Positions 34,555 to 42,757 of a DNA stretch of 64,000 nucleotides are shown here, piece by piece (position 1 is the stretch's first letter; every line of letters begins with the position of its first letter). This DNA comes from Chloroflexota bacterium (GTDB lineage Bacteria > Chloroflexota > Anaerolineae > Anaerolineales > Villigracilaceae), in the NCBI GenBank assembly GCA_016219545.1, contig JACRMH010000063.1:1-64000 (forward strand), written 5' to 3'. The notes under the pieces were generated by a model. The model ran no database searches. It was not told the origin of the DNA and saw only the letters and a program-made list of their open reading frames with translations. The position numbers and the translations under genes are program-made.

Positions 34555-35559
34555 ATGGAAATCTGCTACCTGATCGCCTTCCCCGATGCCGACGACGGCA
34601 AAGCTCCTTTGATCGAACCGTTCAAGGGACTTAAAGACGCGCCGTATTTTCAGCCGATTGACATAGACCTTGTCACTCTCGGCGAAGAGACTGTGCTGAT
34701 TGAAGGGCACGCGGTCACGGTCACGCGCCAGCGCTATGATGGGCGCGTGCAGATGGTTGAATGTCACTTTGAATTGATAGACCCATTTGCAGTATCTGTC
34801 TTGCAGGAGCGCGCCAAAATACAAAGCGCACTGGAAAGCAAATTCATCCCAACCCAATACCGCCAAAATGGGTTGTATGAAGAATACACGATCCTCCTTG
34901 TGCAGCAAGCCAAACCCACACCCGATAAATGGATCGAAAAGAATTCGCGCGAGCTGGCGAACTTCATCCGCTCACAGCGCGAGGTGTTCGATACTGAAGA
35001 ACTCAATGAGATCCTTGCCGCTCGAGCGCGTTACTCCGCCGCTGAACTTACACTGGTGGATTGGGAAGGCGCTGTCATCATTGCGCCTAATGAAGACTAT
35101 CAATCGGATATCGCTCTGCTGAAGATCGGCAACTATCAACTGTTGCGTTTCCGCATGTTGGACCAGTCCCTGGACACCATGCTCGATAAGATCAGCGAAA
35201 CCTTCTTCGAGAATAAACGCCGTCCGCGCGCTACAAGGGGGGTCATCCGTCAGATCGCGGAACACAAGCTTGAGGTCATGTTGGACTTCGAGCGCGCCGA
35301 GCAGAATCTGCTCCTCATCGGCGATTGGTACACAGCCAAACTTTACGAAGCCATTCAAAGCGAGTTTTACCTGAAAGACTGGAAAGAAAACCTAAAGAAC
35401 AAATTAAACAATCTCGAAAACATCGTCCAGACCATCAAGGATAATTTTTCGCTTTCCCTCGAAAGTGTTTGGGGACGGATTGAAATGGCTGGCTGGATGA
35501 TCATGCTGATTGGCTACATCTATCTCTTTCTTGCCGACCTCGGATTGTTAAATAGATAG
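34555..35559 (+). CDS. RMD1/DUF155-like protein with C-terminal transmembrane helix
   Basis: A 334-residue protein. The central segment LLKIGNYQLLRFRMLDQSLDTMLDKISETFFEN and the following helix-rich stretch resemble DUF155/RMD1 proteins, which have a cytosolic alpha/beta part, a coiled segment and a membrane anchor. A transmembrane helix lies near the end (MAGWMIMLIGYIYLFLADLG). RMD1-type proteins are membrane-attached with unclear biochemical roles. It sits 8 bases upstream of the cysteine-less radical SAM paralog, suggesting co-expression. Confidence 0.6.
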   Translation: MEICYLIAFPDADDGKAPLIEPFKGLKDAPYFQPIDIDLVTLGEETVLIEGHAVTVTRQRYDGRVQMVECHFELIDPFAVSVLQERAKIQSALESKFIPTQYRQNGLYEEYTILLVQQAKPTPDKWIEKNSRELANFIRSQREVFDTEELNEILAARARYSAAELTLVDWEGAVIIAPNEDYQSDIALLKIGNYQLLRFRMLDQSLDTMLDKISETFFENKRRPRATRGVIRQIAEHKLEVMLDFERAEQNLLLIGDWYTAKLYEAIQSEFYLKDWKENLKNKLNNLENIVQTIKDNFSLSLESVWGRIEMAGWMIMLIGYIYLFLADLGLLNR

Positions 35560-35567
35560 GAGAACCT

Positions 35568-36695
35568 ATGAACTTCCTCAATCAAATTTTTACCAAGGTT
35601 GCACCATTGCCCGCTGGCACCCATCACATGCAAGCCATGCAGGATGAAAAACCGTACCGCCTGCATCTGCGCCTGCAAAAGGATGGTTCGGGGTTGCTCA
35701 TCCTCAACGCGTCCACGGTGATGCAGTTAAATCCCACCGCCGCAGAATGCGCCTTTCATTTCATCAAAGGCACAGCGCCTGAGGATGCCGCAAAACAAAT
35801 TTCTGCGCGTTACCGTGTGGATAAGAAAACTGCACTGGCGGATTTCAACAGCTTCGCAGACAGGATCGAAACCCTGATCTCTACGCCCGATCTAGACCCC
35901 GCCTCTTTCCTCGACTTTGAGCGGGTCCAGCCACATTCAGCAGATGCCACACTGAGACTCGATTGCGCCCTGACCTATAAACTCCCTGTCAACACCCACG
36001 CTGAATATGCGCCCGTTAAAAGAGTCGACCGCGAACTGACCACAGCAGAGTGGCAGACCATTATGGATAAGGCCTGGCAGGCGGGTATTCCGCACATCAT
36101 CTTTACCGGCGGCGAAGCGACTCTGCGCGAAGACCTTCCGCAATTGATCGCCCACGCCGAAAAGAATGGACAGGTCTGCGGGCTGTTGACCGATGGACTG
36201 AAACTTGCCGACAAGGATTATCTTGAACTGCTCCTGCAAACCGGGCTGGACCATGTCATGGTCATTCTGCAGCCCGATGAACCGCGTTCATGGAAAGCCA
36301 TTGAGACCATTGTCCCACAAGACCTTTTCTTAACCGTTCATCTCACACTGAACAGGCAAAATGTGAAGGATGCCAGGGATATTCTACAAAAACTGGCAAA
36401 CCTTGCTGTGGAAAATATCTCCCTAAGCACATCCGAAAGTGACTTGCTCGATGAACTTCTTCAATTGCAAAGCGTTGCGAGTTCTCTCCGTCTCACCATT
36501 CGTTTTGACCTGCCAGTTCCATATTCTGCATCACATCCCATGGCAATAGAGACACAAGATGACGAAGTCCCAGCTGGTGCAGGCAAAACCTGGATGTACG
36601 TCGAACCCGACGGAGATGTCCTCCCTGCGCAAGGTGAAGCGGATAAAATTTTGGGTAATTTCCTGCGGGATGATTGGGAAAAGATTTCCAAATAA
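35568..36695 (+). CDS. PqqD-fused radical SAM paralog lacking all cluster cysteines
   Basis: A 375-residue paralog of the enzyme encoded at 31675-33021. It keeps the PqqD-like domain (LHLRLQKDGSGLLILNASTV, LNPTAAE) and the GGE motif in an almost identical block (PHIIFTGGEATLREDLPQLI). The CX3CX2C motif is replaced by Leu139, Thr143 and Glu146 (LTYKLPVNTHAEY). The SPASM Cys are also gone: VEPDGDVLPAQGEA replaces CIESNGDVLPC, and the CX2CX5CX3C tail is absent. It cannot bind the SAM-cleaving cluster and is probably a substrate-binding or regulatory pseudoenzyme. The frame is open, which argues against simple decay. Confidence 0.85.
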   Translation: MNFLNQIFTKVAPLPAGTHHMQAMQDEKPYRLHLRLQKDGSGLLILNASTVMQLNPTAAECAFHFIKGTAPEDAAKQISARYRVDKKTALADFNSFADRIETLISTPDLDPASFLDFERVQPHSADATLRLDCALTYKLPVNTHAEYAPVKRVDRELTTAEWQTIMDKAWQAGIPHIIFTGGEATLREDLPQLIAHAEKNGQVCGLLTDGLKLADKDYLELLLQTGLDHVMVILQPDEPRSWKAIETIVPQDLFLTVHLTLNRQNVKDARDILQKLANLAVENISLSTSESDLLDELLQLQSVASSLRLTIRFDLPVPYSASHPMAIETQDDEVPAGAGKTWMYVEPDGDVLPAQGEADKILGNFLRDDWEKISK

Positions 36696-36826
36696 TCCTA
36701 AAAACTCAACCACAGGGAGCACGGAGATCAATGAGAAATCCATTGAAAGTCTCCGTGCCCTTTGTAAGCTTATTGGTAAGAGGTTTTTCTGTTTTCACCA
36801 TTTTAGACATTTCTAAAAAATAACTT

Positions 36827-37377
36827 ATGACCAAATCTCCCATCATCGAATCCTACTGGGTCGAAGAAAACCGCTTTCTGGCTGGCGAATATCCAGGTAG
36901 TATCAACCCCGAAACCATGCGTCAACGGATTGACCTGTTTCTTGAAGCCGGAGTCAATACTTTTATTGACCTTACCCAATCTCATGAACTTCCTTCTTAT
37001 GAACCAGTACTGAAAGAACAGGCACAAATTTACGGCATCAACGCATCCTACCGGCGCTTTGCCATTCGTGACCATGGCATCCCTTCCTCAGAGTTAATGA
37101 CATCCATTCTCAATACAATTGATGACGTCATCAAAAACGGCGGCTGTGTCTATGTTCATTGCTGGGGTGGGTAGGGCGGACGGGCATGGTCGTTGGCTGT
37201 TATCTTGTTCGGCGTGGATACACAAACCAAGAGGCCGTTGATGAAGTGAACAGGCTTTATAAAACCCGCCCTGGTAATTTATATTATCCGCGTTCCCCTG
37301 AAAGCGTTGAGCAGGTTGATTTCATTCTTAATTGGTGGGATGAACCCAGGAATCAAAAAACATTTTGTGAAGGATGA
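36827..37377 (+). pseudogene. dual-specificity/tyrosine phosphatase, frameshifted at the active-site loop
   Basis: Frame 1 encodes ~115 residues ending VYVHCWGG then TAG. Frame 2 continues GRTGMVVGCYLVRRGYTNQE to 37377. Adding one G to the GGG at 37169-37171 restores the catalytic HCWGGVGRTG (HCx5R) loop and a 184-residue protein with normal length and the upstream acid loop (FAIRDHGIP). The break is therefore one missing base in a G-run, either assembly error or a fresh inactivating mutation. The last codons overlap the methyltransferase start (ATGA), so this is an operon. Confidence 0.85.
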
Positions 37378-38093
37378 ACTGGCATTCGCGTTATCTCCAG
37401 CAAGCCGCATGGACTCGTGACCTGAGAGTTTATTTATTTGAACAGGCGGGGTTAGCTGCTGCGCATCGAGTCCTTGAAGTGGGATGCGGAACCGGCGCGA
37501 TCTTGCATGACCTCAAAACATCCGCCTCGTGTCATGGGCTTGACCTTCAGCCTGCTTCGCTCGCCGAATGTAAGGTCAACGCCCCGACAGTTTCGCTTGT
37601 ATGCGGCGATGGACATTCACTTCCATACCCCGATAAATTTTTTGATATCACCTATTGTCATTTCCTCTTGCTTTGGGTGAATAATCCCTTGCAGGTGATG
37701 CGCGAGATGGCGCGCGTCAGCAATCAGGTACTGGCCATTGCCGAACCGGATTATAGTCAACGCGTGGATGAGCCAAATGAGCTTGTATCACTTGGCAAAT
37801 GGCAGACCGAGTCCCTGAGAAGGCAGGGAGCGAATCCATCCTTTGGTTCACAGCTTGCAGAAACTTTTTATCAGGCGGGGATCAAACTGATTGAAACAGG
37901 ACCCATTCAAAGTCAGGAAGTGATGCGAACTGGTGAAGACTGGGAAAGTGAATGGACGGTGATCCAATCTGACTTAAGGGGCATCGCTCCAAGCGGGGAA
38001 ATCCAAAAAATGAAAAGCCTTGATGAATCAGCGCGTAGGCAAGGAAAGCGTATCTTGCATGTACCTACATACTTTGCATGGGGTAAGACTTAA
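37374..38093 (+). CDS. class I SAM-dependent methyltransferase
   Basis: A 239-residue methyltransferase of the UbiE/Methyltransf_11 type. SAM-binding motif I is VLEVGCGTGAIL (~residues 33-44), the acidic motif follows at HGLDLQPASL, then GDGHSLPYPDKFFDITYCHF and LLLWVNNPLQVMREMARV. The acceptor is unknown. It overlaps the phosphatase gene by 4 bases, so the two are translationally coupled. Confidence 0.85.
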   Translation: MNWHSRYLQQAAWTRDLRVYLFEQAGLAAAHRVLEVGCGTGAILHDLKTSASCHGLDLQPASLAECKVNAPTVSLVCGDGHSLPYPDKFFDITYCHFLLLWVNNPLQVMREMARVSNQVLAIAEPDYSQRVDEPNELVSLGKWQTESLRRQGANPSFGSQLAETFYQAGIKLIETGPIQSQEVMRTGEDWESEWTVIQSDLRGIAPSGEIQKMKSLDESARRQGKRILHVPTYFAWGKT

Positions 38094-38121
38094 GAGCCAG
38101 TGAACTTCGAAAAAATAAAGG

Positions 38122-38127
38122 TATAAT
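38122..38127 (+). promoter_or_regulatory. -10 box upstream of the signal peptidase gene
   Basis: A perfect TATAAT 12 bases before the first possible ATG. Transcription would start around 38134, which makes the GGAGG-led TTG at 38151 the more likely translation start. Confidence 0.55.
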
Positions 38128-38138
38128 TTCGCGCAGGT

Positions 38139-38768
38139 ATGGAGGTATGTTTGGAAACTTTACAACAAGATGAACAGGCTGAAATTCAGGAACCTGTGGT
38201 TGAAGGGCAAGTTGGGGAAGAGGAAAAAATTAATTGGCGTCGGTTTGGGCTCGATATTCTTGAAACCCTGTTACTGGCTCTCATTTTATTTTTTGCGATC
38301 AATGGAATATCTGCGCGTGTGCGGGTCGATGGCTTCAGTATGCGCCCAACGCTGGAAGACGGTGAGTTTGTTCTGGTAAGTAAGCTGAGTTATCTCTTTG
38401 GTTCTGCTCAACGCGGCGATATTATTGTGTTCCATTTTCCAATGAACCCGCAGGAAGAATTGATCAAACGTGTGATCGGGCTGCCAGGAGATCATGTGCG
38501 CATTTCGGCCGGAAACGTATACGTGAACGAGCAAAAATTAACAGAGCCTTACATCGCAGCTACGCCGTCCTATTCTGGAGAATGGCTTGTTGCCGAAGGA
38601 CAACTTTTTGTGCTGGGCGATAACCGTAATAACTCGAACGATTCAAAAGATTGGGGACTTTTGCCCTCTAAAAATGTAGTTGGCAAAGCCGTGCTGATCT
38701 ATTGGCCGCCGCCCTTATGGGATGTGATCCAACATCCTCAATTAATCGTGCAGACCCCGGCGAATTGA
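38139..38768 (+). CDS. lepB: signal peptidase I
   Basis: A 209-residue membrane protease that removes signal peptides from exported proteins. An N-terminal acidic tail and one transmembrane helix (~residues 48-65) precede the catalytic Ser in DGFSMRPTLEDGE (~69-81), the catalytic Lys in LIKRVIGLPGD (~109) and the box E segment LGDNRNNSNDSKDWG. All S26 landmarks are present. Translation may start at the TTG at 38151, which has GGAGG five bases upstream, rather than at the ATG at 38139. Confidence 0.92.
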   Translation: MEVCLETLQQDEQAEIQEPVVEGQVGEEEKINWRRFGLDILETLLLALILFFAINGISARVRVDGFSMRPTLEDGEFVLVSKLSYLFGSAQRGDIIVFHFPMNPQEELIKRVIGLPGDHVRISAGNVYVNEQKLTEPYIAATPSYSGEWLVAEGQLFVLGDNRNNSNDSKDWGLLPSKNVVGKAVLIYWPPPLWDVIQHPQLIVQTPAN

Positions 38769-38769
38769 A

Positions 38770-39069
38770 ATGAACGAACCAGAGAATCTTCCTCCACAAT
38801 CCATTCCCTGCAATGAGTGTCATGCAGGTATTATGCGTCCGCGCCTGCTTACATACTTCACGTGGTTGAGTGACGAATTGATCACGGTCCCGCATTTCCC
38901 CGCCTGGATCTGCGATGTCTGCGGCAAACGTGATTATGATGAAAAGGCAATTTTGTGGCTGAATATGATTCTCGATCCAAACGCAGGCAAGCCGACGAAA
39001 AATCAGCGCCGCACTCCGCCTCGCCCCCGACCTCATACCGGTGCGCCTCGCCCCATTCATGATTCTTAA
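38770..39069 (+). CDS. YgiT-type zinc-ribbon protein
   Basis: A 99-residue protein with two CxxC pairs (CNEC ~14-17 and CDVC ~49-52) spaced as in the YgiT/MqsA N-terminal zinc domain. The C-terminal tail is Pro/Arg-rich (TPPRPRPHTGAPRP) and lacks the helix-turn-helix of true MqsA antitoxins, and no MqsR-like toxin is adjacent. It starts one base after the lepB stop codon, so it is in the same transcript. Function unknown. Confidence 0.7.
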   Translation: MNEPENLPPQSIPCNECHAGIMRPRLLTYFTWLSDELITVPHFPAWICDVCGKRDYDEKAILWLNMILDPNAGKPTKNQRRTPPRPRPHTGAPRPIHDS

Positions 39070-39088
39070 CTGACAGAGGATACCTGCC

Positions 39089-39643
39089 ATGTCCATGGAC
39101 ACTTCCCCCCGCACATATCGTTTTCTTGCTGCAGATATTTTAACTTCCGGTTACAGGGCTGTAGGCAAGATCATGGTCTCCAGCCACGGGGCGATGGGTA
39201 TGTTGAACGACCCCACCCGTTCGTCCATGGATGTCAATGATGCGCGGCTTGCGCGTTTGCACATGCCCACGAAACTTGTGGACCATTTTGAACTTGTGCG
39301 CATGATGAAGAAGCATGTCTACGCTGTTTGTCTGGCGCGCCGTGAGGATCTTGGTCCGCAGGGGATCGTGCGCGGGGGATTTACCAGTGTGGTTGAATAC
39401 CCGATCCGCATTACCACACAGATGTTTGAGATCGAAGGCATCATGGAGTTGCCCGGACGCTTTGACTTTACATCCCTCATCACCGAAGGCTCACGTGAGT
39501 TCCTGCCCATCTTCAATGCAACGTTGACGGGCATCCTGATTCCAAACTTGCGTGTTGAAAGCGCAGGCATGTTGGTCAACCGGAATCAAATCGATCTGAT
39601 GGCCTTACTTAATCAACGCGTGAAACCGGAAACTCAGAGCTAA
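39089..39643 (+). CDS. conserved hypothetical protein
   Basis: A 184-residue cytosolic protein with no recognised domain. Two strand-rich halves (TYRFLAADILTSGYRAVGKI and FTSVVEYPIRITTQMFEIEG) suggest a beta-barrel-like fold. It has a Met-rich central part and no signal peptide or membrane helix. It follows the zinc-ribbon gene by 19 bases, probably in the lepB transcript, and is followed by the tRNA promoter. Confidence 0.6.
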   Translation: MSMDTSPRTYRFLAADILTSGYRAVGKIMVSSHGAMGMLNDPTRSSMDVNDARLARLHMPTKLVDHFELVRMMKKHVYAVCLARREDLGPQGIVRGGFTSVVEYPIRITTQMFEIEGIMELPGRFDFTSLITEGSREFLPIFNATLTGILIPNLRVESAGMLVNRNQIDLMALLNQRVKPETQS

Positions 39644-39649
39644 ATTTGC

Positions 39650-39678
39650 TTGACGCTCATGGAGGGGGATGATAGAAT
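39650..39678 (+). promoter_or_regulatory. sigma-70 promoter of tRNA-Glu
   Basis: TTGACG (39650-39655) and TAGAAT (39673-39678) are separated by 17 bases. The predicted start is about ten bases before the tRNA. Confidence 0.8.
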
Positions 39679-39695
39679 TCGCCCGCTCAAAAAAA

Positions 39696-39768
39696 GCCCC
39701 CATCGTCTAGAGGCCTAGGACGCGGCCCTTTCAAGGCCACGACCGGGGTTCGAATCCCCGTGGGGGCA
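39696..39768 (+). tRNA. tRNA-Glu (anticodon UUC)
   Basis: A 73-base cloverleaf: acceptor GCCCCCA pairs with TGGGGGC, anticodon loop CTTTCAA holds TTC, T-loop GGTTCGAAT is flanked by CGGGG-type pairing, and the discriminator base is A. The CCA end is not encoded. The top of the anticodon stem appears to be a C-A mismatch (27-43). A good promoter precedes it and a terminator follows. Confidence 0.93.
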
Positions 39769-39777
39769 CTCGAATAG

Positions 39778-39806
39778 AAGACTCACTGCCATGTGAGTCT
39801 TTTTAT
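39778..39806. terminator. terminator after tRNA-Glu
   Basis: AAGACTCAC/GTGAGTCTT stem, loop TGCCAT, followed by TTTTATTTTC. It also lies at the end of the convergent minus-strand gene. Confidence 0.85.
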
Positions 39807-40282
39807 TTTCTTGAATTGTGAAATGGGATTAAGAGCAGGAAGCCTAACGCAATGATCCCCTGACCGATCAGCACACCCGAAGCCTGCCACGGCCCGAAAT
39901 AGGGAGATTTTGGAAAAGCTTGTGTGCCCATGCCGAAAATATCTGCCAGCCCCGCGAAGATGCATACCACATAACCCGTGCCGATCAGCCTTGCGCCAAT
40001 GTCTGAGGTGATGGTACGTTCGCGCCCCCACCATAAAGTAAGCAGTCCGATATATCCACCCAAACAAATGATCGCCAGCCCGGCCAGAAAAACGGAGATC
40101 TGAACAAATCCAACGACAGGACGACGATCCAAATTGAACCAGACCGGCTTGGCGCCTATTGCGAAAATTAATAGCCCAAGCAAAGTTATTGCCATGCTGA
40201 AACGGATGCGCGGCGTTATTGGATCATCACGAAGAGGTTCTTCTACAGGTGAGGTGACGGTCTCGGGTTGTGTAGGGTTCAT
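39803..40282 (-). CDS. small four-helix membrane protein, unknown
   Basis: A 159-residue protein with an acidic, Pro-rich N-terminus (residues 1-28) and four transmembrane helices (~29-48, ~58-82, ~97-115, ~133-153). No motif was recognised. Its start overlaps the end of the dipeptidase gene by 4 bases, so the two are translationally coupled, and it may be an accessory membrane protein of unknown role. Confidence 0.65.
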   Translation of the reverse strand: MNPTQPETVTSPVEEPLRDDPITPRIRFSMAITLLGLLIFAIGAKPVWFNLDRRPVVGFVQISVFLAGLAIICLGGYIGLLTLWWGRERTITSDIGARLIGTGYVVCIFAGLADIFGMGTQAFPKSPYFGPWQASGVLIGQGIIALGFLLLIPFHNSRK

Positions 40283-41370
40283 GAGGTTGGCAGATTCCTT
40301 TGTAGGCGCGTCAGCCAGTTACCGCTGAAAATATTCGCGATATCTGTCTCGGAATATCCGCGTGCCTGTAACAAGGATACCAGATTTTGCAGGTCTGCAA
40401 CTGTGTCAATTTCCGGCGGGACGGATTGAACGCCAAAGCCGCCGTCAAAGTCAGAGCCGATGCCTGCATGAAGTGCGTCGCCTGCGATCTGGCAGATATG
40501 GTCAATTTGATCTGCAAGCAGGTCAAGCGGAACGTCTGCGCGGGAATCCGTCTTGGATTTCCAGCCGACTTTTAAATACTCGTTGAGCGGGACCACACCG
40601 ATCACACCGTCACGTTCGATAATTCCCTCAATGATGCGGTCGGACAGATGGCGGTTTGAATTCGAACCAGGCAATAGAGACAAGCAGTTGGCGTGTGTGG
40701 CTACAATGGGTCCGCGGTAAATATCCAATGCTTCAACCGTGGCTTGTTCATCCATGTGACTAAGGTCAAGTGTAATGTTGAGGTCAGCCATTGCGGATAA
40801 TAGTTCATGCCCATCTTTTGTGAGCGGGCCTGGTTCGCGCCAGCCGCCGCAAAAGCGTGTGCCGACCCAGGCCGGTCCGATCAGGCGCACGCCGAGCTCA
40901 TACCATTCCTCCACTTCGGATGGATGACGGATGCATTCCGCGCCTTCAATGAGCACCACCATGCCAACGGGATGTTCTTTTTCAGCGGTGGAATTCCAAT
41001 GGTCGAGAAGCAGGTTCAGGTCGCGGGAAGATGCGATCAGCCGGAATTTGTCGGGGATCGAATCGGTCATGCGATGATAGGTCATCAATTGTTCACGATA
41101 AAGCTGATGCGCCTCGTCAAATGTTTTGTAGACCTGGGATTTATTCTGGCTCTTGCTCATGCGCGCCGGGGTGCCGTAGAGTGTTGAGAAGATGAGCGCC
41201 ACCTTCCCGCGCTGATAATCTGGCCAGCCGAGGAGTGAATCTTCAGTATCCGCTACAGTGGCACTGCCAAATTCGATCTGCCGGGTTTCTGCGGCAGCGC
41301 GCGTATAATCGCGCCCGTATCTTAGCATGTTGTAGGCGATATCTGCGTGACCGTCAACTAGGATTGGCAT
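40279..41370 (-). CDS. M19-family membrane-dipeptidase-like metallohydrolase
   Basis: A 363-residue TIM-barrel zinc hydrolase. The metal-binding DGHADIAYN is at ~residues 6-14, the bridging Glu is in VLIEGAECI (~124), HMDEQATVEAL and ATHANCLSL carry the next His residues, and GIGSDFDGG gives the terminal Asp. It hydrolyses dipeptides. An in-frame GTG seven codons upstream falls inside the terminator of rpsA, so the ATG at 41370 is the start. Cytosolic here, as no signal peptide is visible. Confidence 0.88.
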   Translation of the reverse strand: MPILVDGHADIAYNMLRYGRDYTRAAAETRQIEFGSATVADTEDSLLGWPDYQRGKVALIFSTLYGTPARMSKSQNKSQVYKTFDEAHQLYREQLMTYHRMTDSIPDKFRLIASSRDLNLLLDHWNSTAEKEHPVGMVVLIEGAECIRHPSEVEEWYELGVRLIGPAWVGTRFCGGWREPGPLTKDGHELLSAMADLNITLDLSHMDEQATVEALDIYRGPIVATHANCLSLLPGSNSNRHLSDRIIEGIIERDGVIGVVPLNEYLKVGWKSKTDSRADVPLDLLADQIDHICQIAGDALHAGIGSDFDGGFGVQSVPPEIDTVADLQNLVSLLQARGYSETDIANIFSGNWLTRLQRNLPTS

Positions 41371-41382
41371 GGGGATTATTGA

Positions 41383-41410
41383 AGAGCGCACCTTTCGGTG
41401 CGCTCTGGTG
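41383..41410 (-). terminator. intrinsic terminator of the S1 gene
   Basis: AGAGCGCACC/GGTGCGCTCT perfect stem, loop TTTC, directly downstream of the minus-strand rpsA-like gene. Confidence 0.8.
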
Positions 41411-41412
41411 GT

Positions 41413-42687
41413 TTATTCTGATTTATTTTCTTCATCGGAGTTTGTATCCGATGGAATTACTGGATTGTCTGCAACTTGTGCATCTTGTTCGCCAAACTGC
41501 TGCGTGAGCATCTTGAAGTCTTTGTCGGCGAATGCGGCCGAGTCTACTTTGCGAAGGCTGAGACCGATGCGGTGCTGTTCGCCATCAATGCGGATGACGC
41601 GCAGGGTCTTGGTTTCGCCTTCCTTGAGGACTTCCTTCGGATGCTCAACCCGGTTCTCGCTTAACTCGGAGATGTGGATGAGACCTTCGATGTCGCCTTC
41701 AAGACGGGCAAATGCGCCAAACTTGGTGAGACGGGTGATCGTGCCTTCGACAAGTTGTCCGACACTGAATTTTTCCACGCGGCTCTTCCAGGGGTCATCC
41801 TGTAATGCGCGCATGGATAAGCCGATGCGTTTCTTCTCGCGGTCAATGTTGATGACCTTGACTTTAACTTCCTGCCCGACTTCAAGCATTTCCTTGGGGT
41901 GGGTGAGGCGGTCCCATGAAAGCTCGGAGAGGTGAACAAGTCCATCTGCGCCGTTGATGTTGACGAATGCGCCAAAATCTGCGAGGCTGGTGACTTTGCC
42001 GGTATAGACCTTGTCCTGTTCCAATTCGCTGATAACGCGGTCTTTCATGGAGGAACGGGATTCTGTATTTGTGGAGCGCTCTGAAAGGATGAGGCGGCGG
42101 CGTTCGCGGTCCACTTCGATAATGCGGACGGAGATCGCTTGACCAACCATCTTTTGCCAGCGCTGTTCAGGAGTGTCACCTGATGATTGTGCGCGGCGTG
42201 AGGCGCTGATCTGTGAGGAGGGAACGAATCCACGCAGGTTGCCGACGGCAACGATCAAACCACCTTTGTTGAAACCGATGATCTTTGTGTCGATCACGGT
42301 CTCTTCGGAGATCATCTTCTCAACGTTTTCCCAGGACATCTCTTCCTGTGCGCGCTTGAAAGATAAAACGACATTGCCATTTTGATCTTCGGGGTTCAGC
42401 ACGTAAACGTTTACTTCCTGTCCCACTTTTAATTCGGCGCGTTCTTCGGCTGTGAGTTGTTCCAACTCACGTCCGGCAACAACACCTTCGGATTTAGCTC
42501 CGACGCTGATGAGAATCTGACTTGCGCCAATACTTGCAATCATGCCTTTGCGTATCTCGCCGACTTGCGGCAATTCCACGCTTAAAGATTCTGATTCAAG
42601 CAATGATTCCATGGTTTGATTGTTAGGGTGTTCTCCCTGGGCGTTTTCGGCCCCTTGCCCGCTTAGGGCTTCGTTTTCATCCGTCAC
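41413..42687 (-). CDS. rpsA: 30S ribosomal protein S1 (four S1 domains)
   Basis: A 424-residue RNA-binding protein that helps the 30S subunit capture mRNA. Four S1 OB-fold repeats are visible, at about residues 40-110, 130-200, 215-285 and 300-370. The best are GKVTSLADFGAFVNINGADGLVHLSELSWDRL and GTITRLTKFGAFARLEGDIEGLIHISELSE-type blocks. E. coli S1 has six, and four-domain forms are common outside Proteobacteria. I place the start at the GTG at 42687 because GGAG lies six bases upstream. The TTG at 42699 overlaps that SD. Confidence 0.9.
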   Translation of the reverse strand: MTDENEALSGQGAENAQGEHPNNQTMESLLESESLSVELPQVGEIRKGMIASIGASQILISVGAKSEGVVAGRELEQLTAEERAELKVGQEVNVYVLNPEDQNGNVVLSFKRAQEEMSWENVEKMISEETVIDTKIIGFNKGGLIVAVGNLRGFVPSSQISASRRAQSSGDTPEQRWQKMVGQAISVRIIEVDRERRRLILSERSTNTESRSSMKDRVISELEQDKVYTGKVTSLADFGAFVNINGADGLVHLSELSWDRLTHPKEMLEVGQEVKVKVINIDREKKRIGLSMRALQDDPWKSRVEKFSVGQLVEGTITRLTKFGAFARLEGDIEGLIHISELSENRVEHPKEVLKEGETKTLRVIRIDGEQHRIGLSLRKVDSAAFADKDFKMLTQQFGEQDAQVADNPVIPSDTNSDEENKSE

Positions 42688-42757
42688 TGGTGGCTCCAAC
42701 TTACTGAAATGTATGCGGGATTATACAAGTGAAACCTGAACTTGGCAACCCTGTGCA

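Noticed and set aside
37174..37177. In-frame TAG in the phosphatase as a recoded amino acid
   Set aside because: Reading through TAG gives a sequence unlike the family, while a one-base shift restores the catalytic loop exactly.
38770..39069. MqsA-type antitoxin
   Set aside because: Only the zinc ribbon is present. There is no helix-turn-helix half and no MqsR-like toxin gene adjacent.
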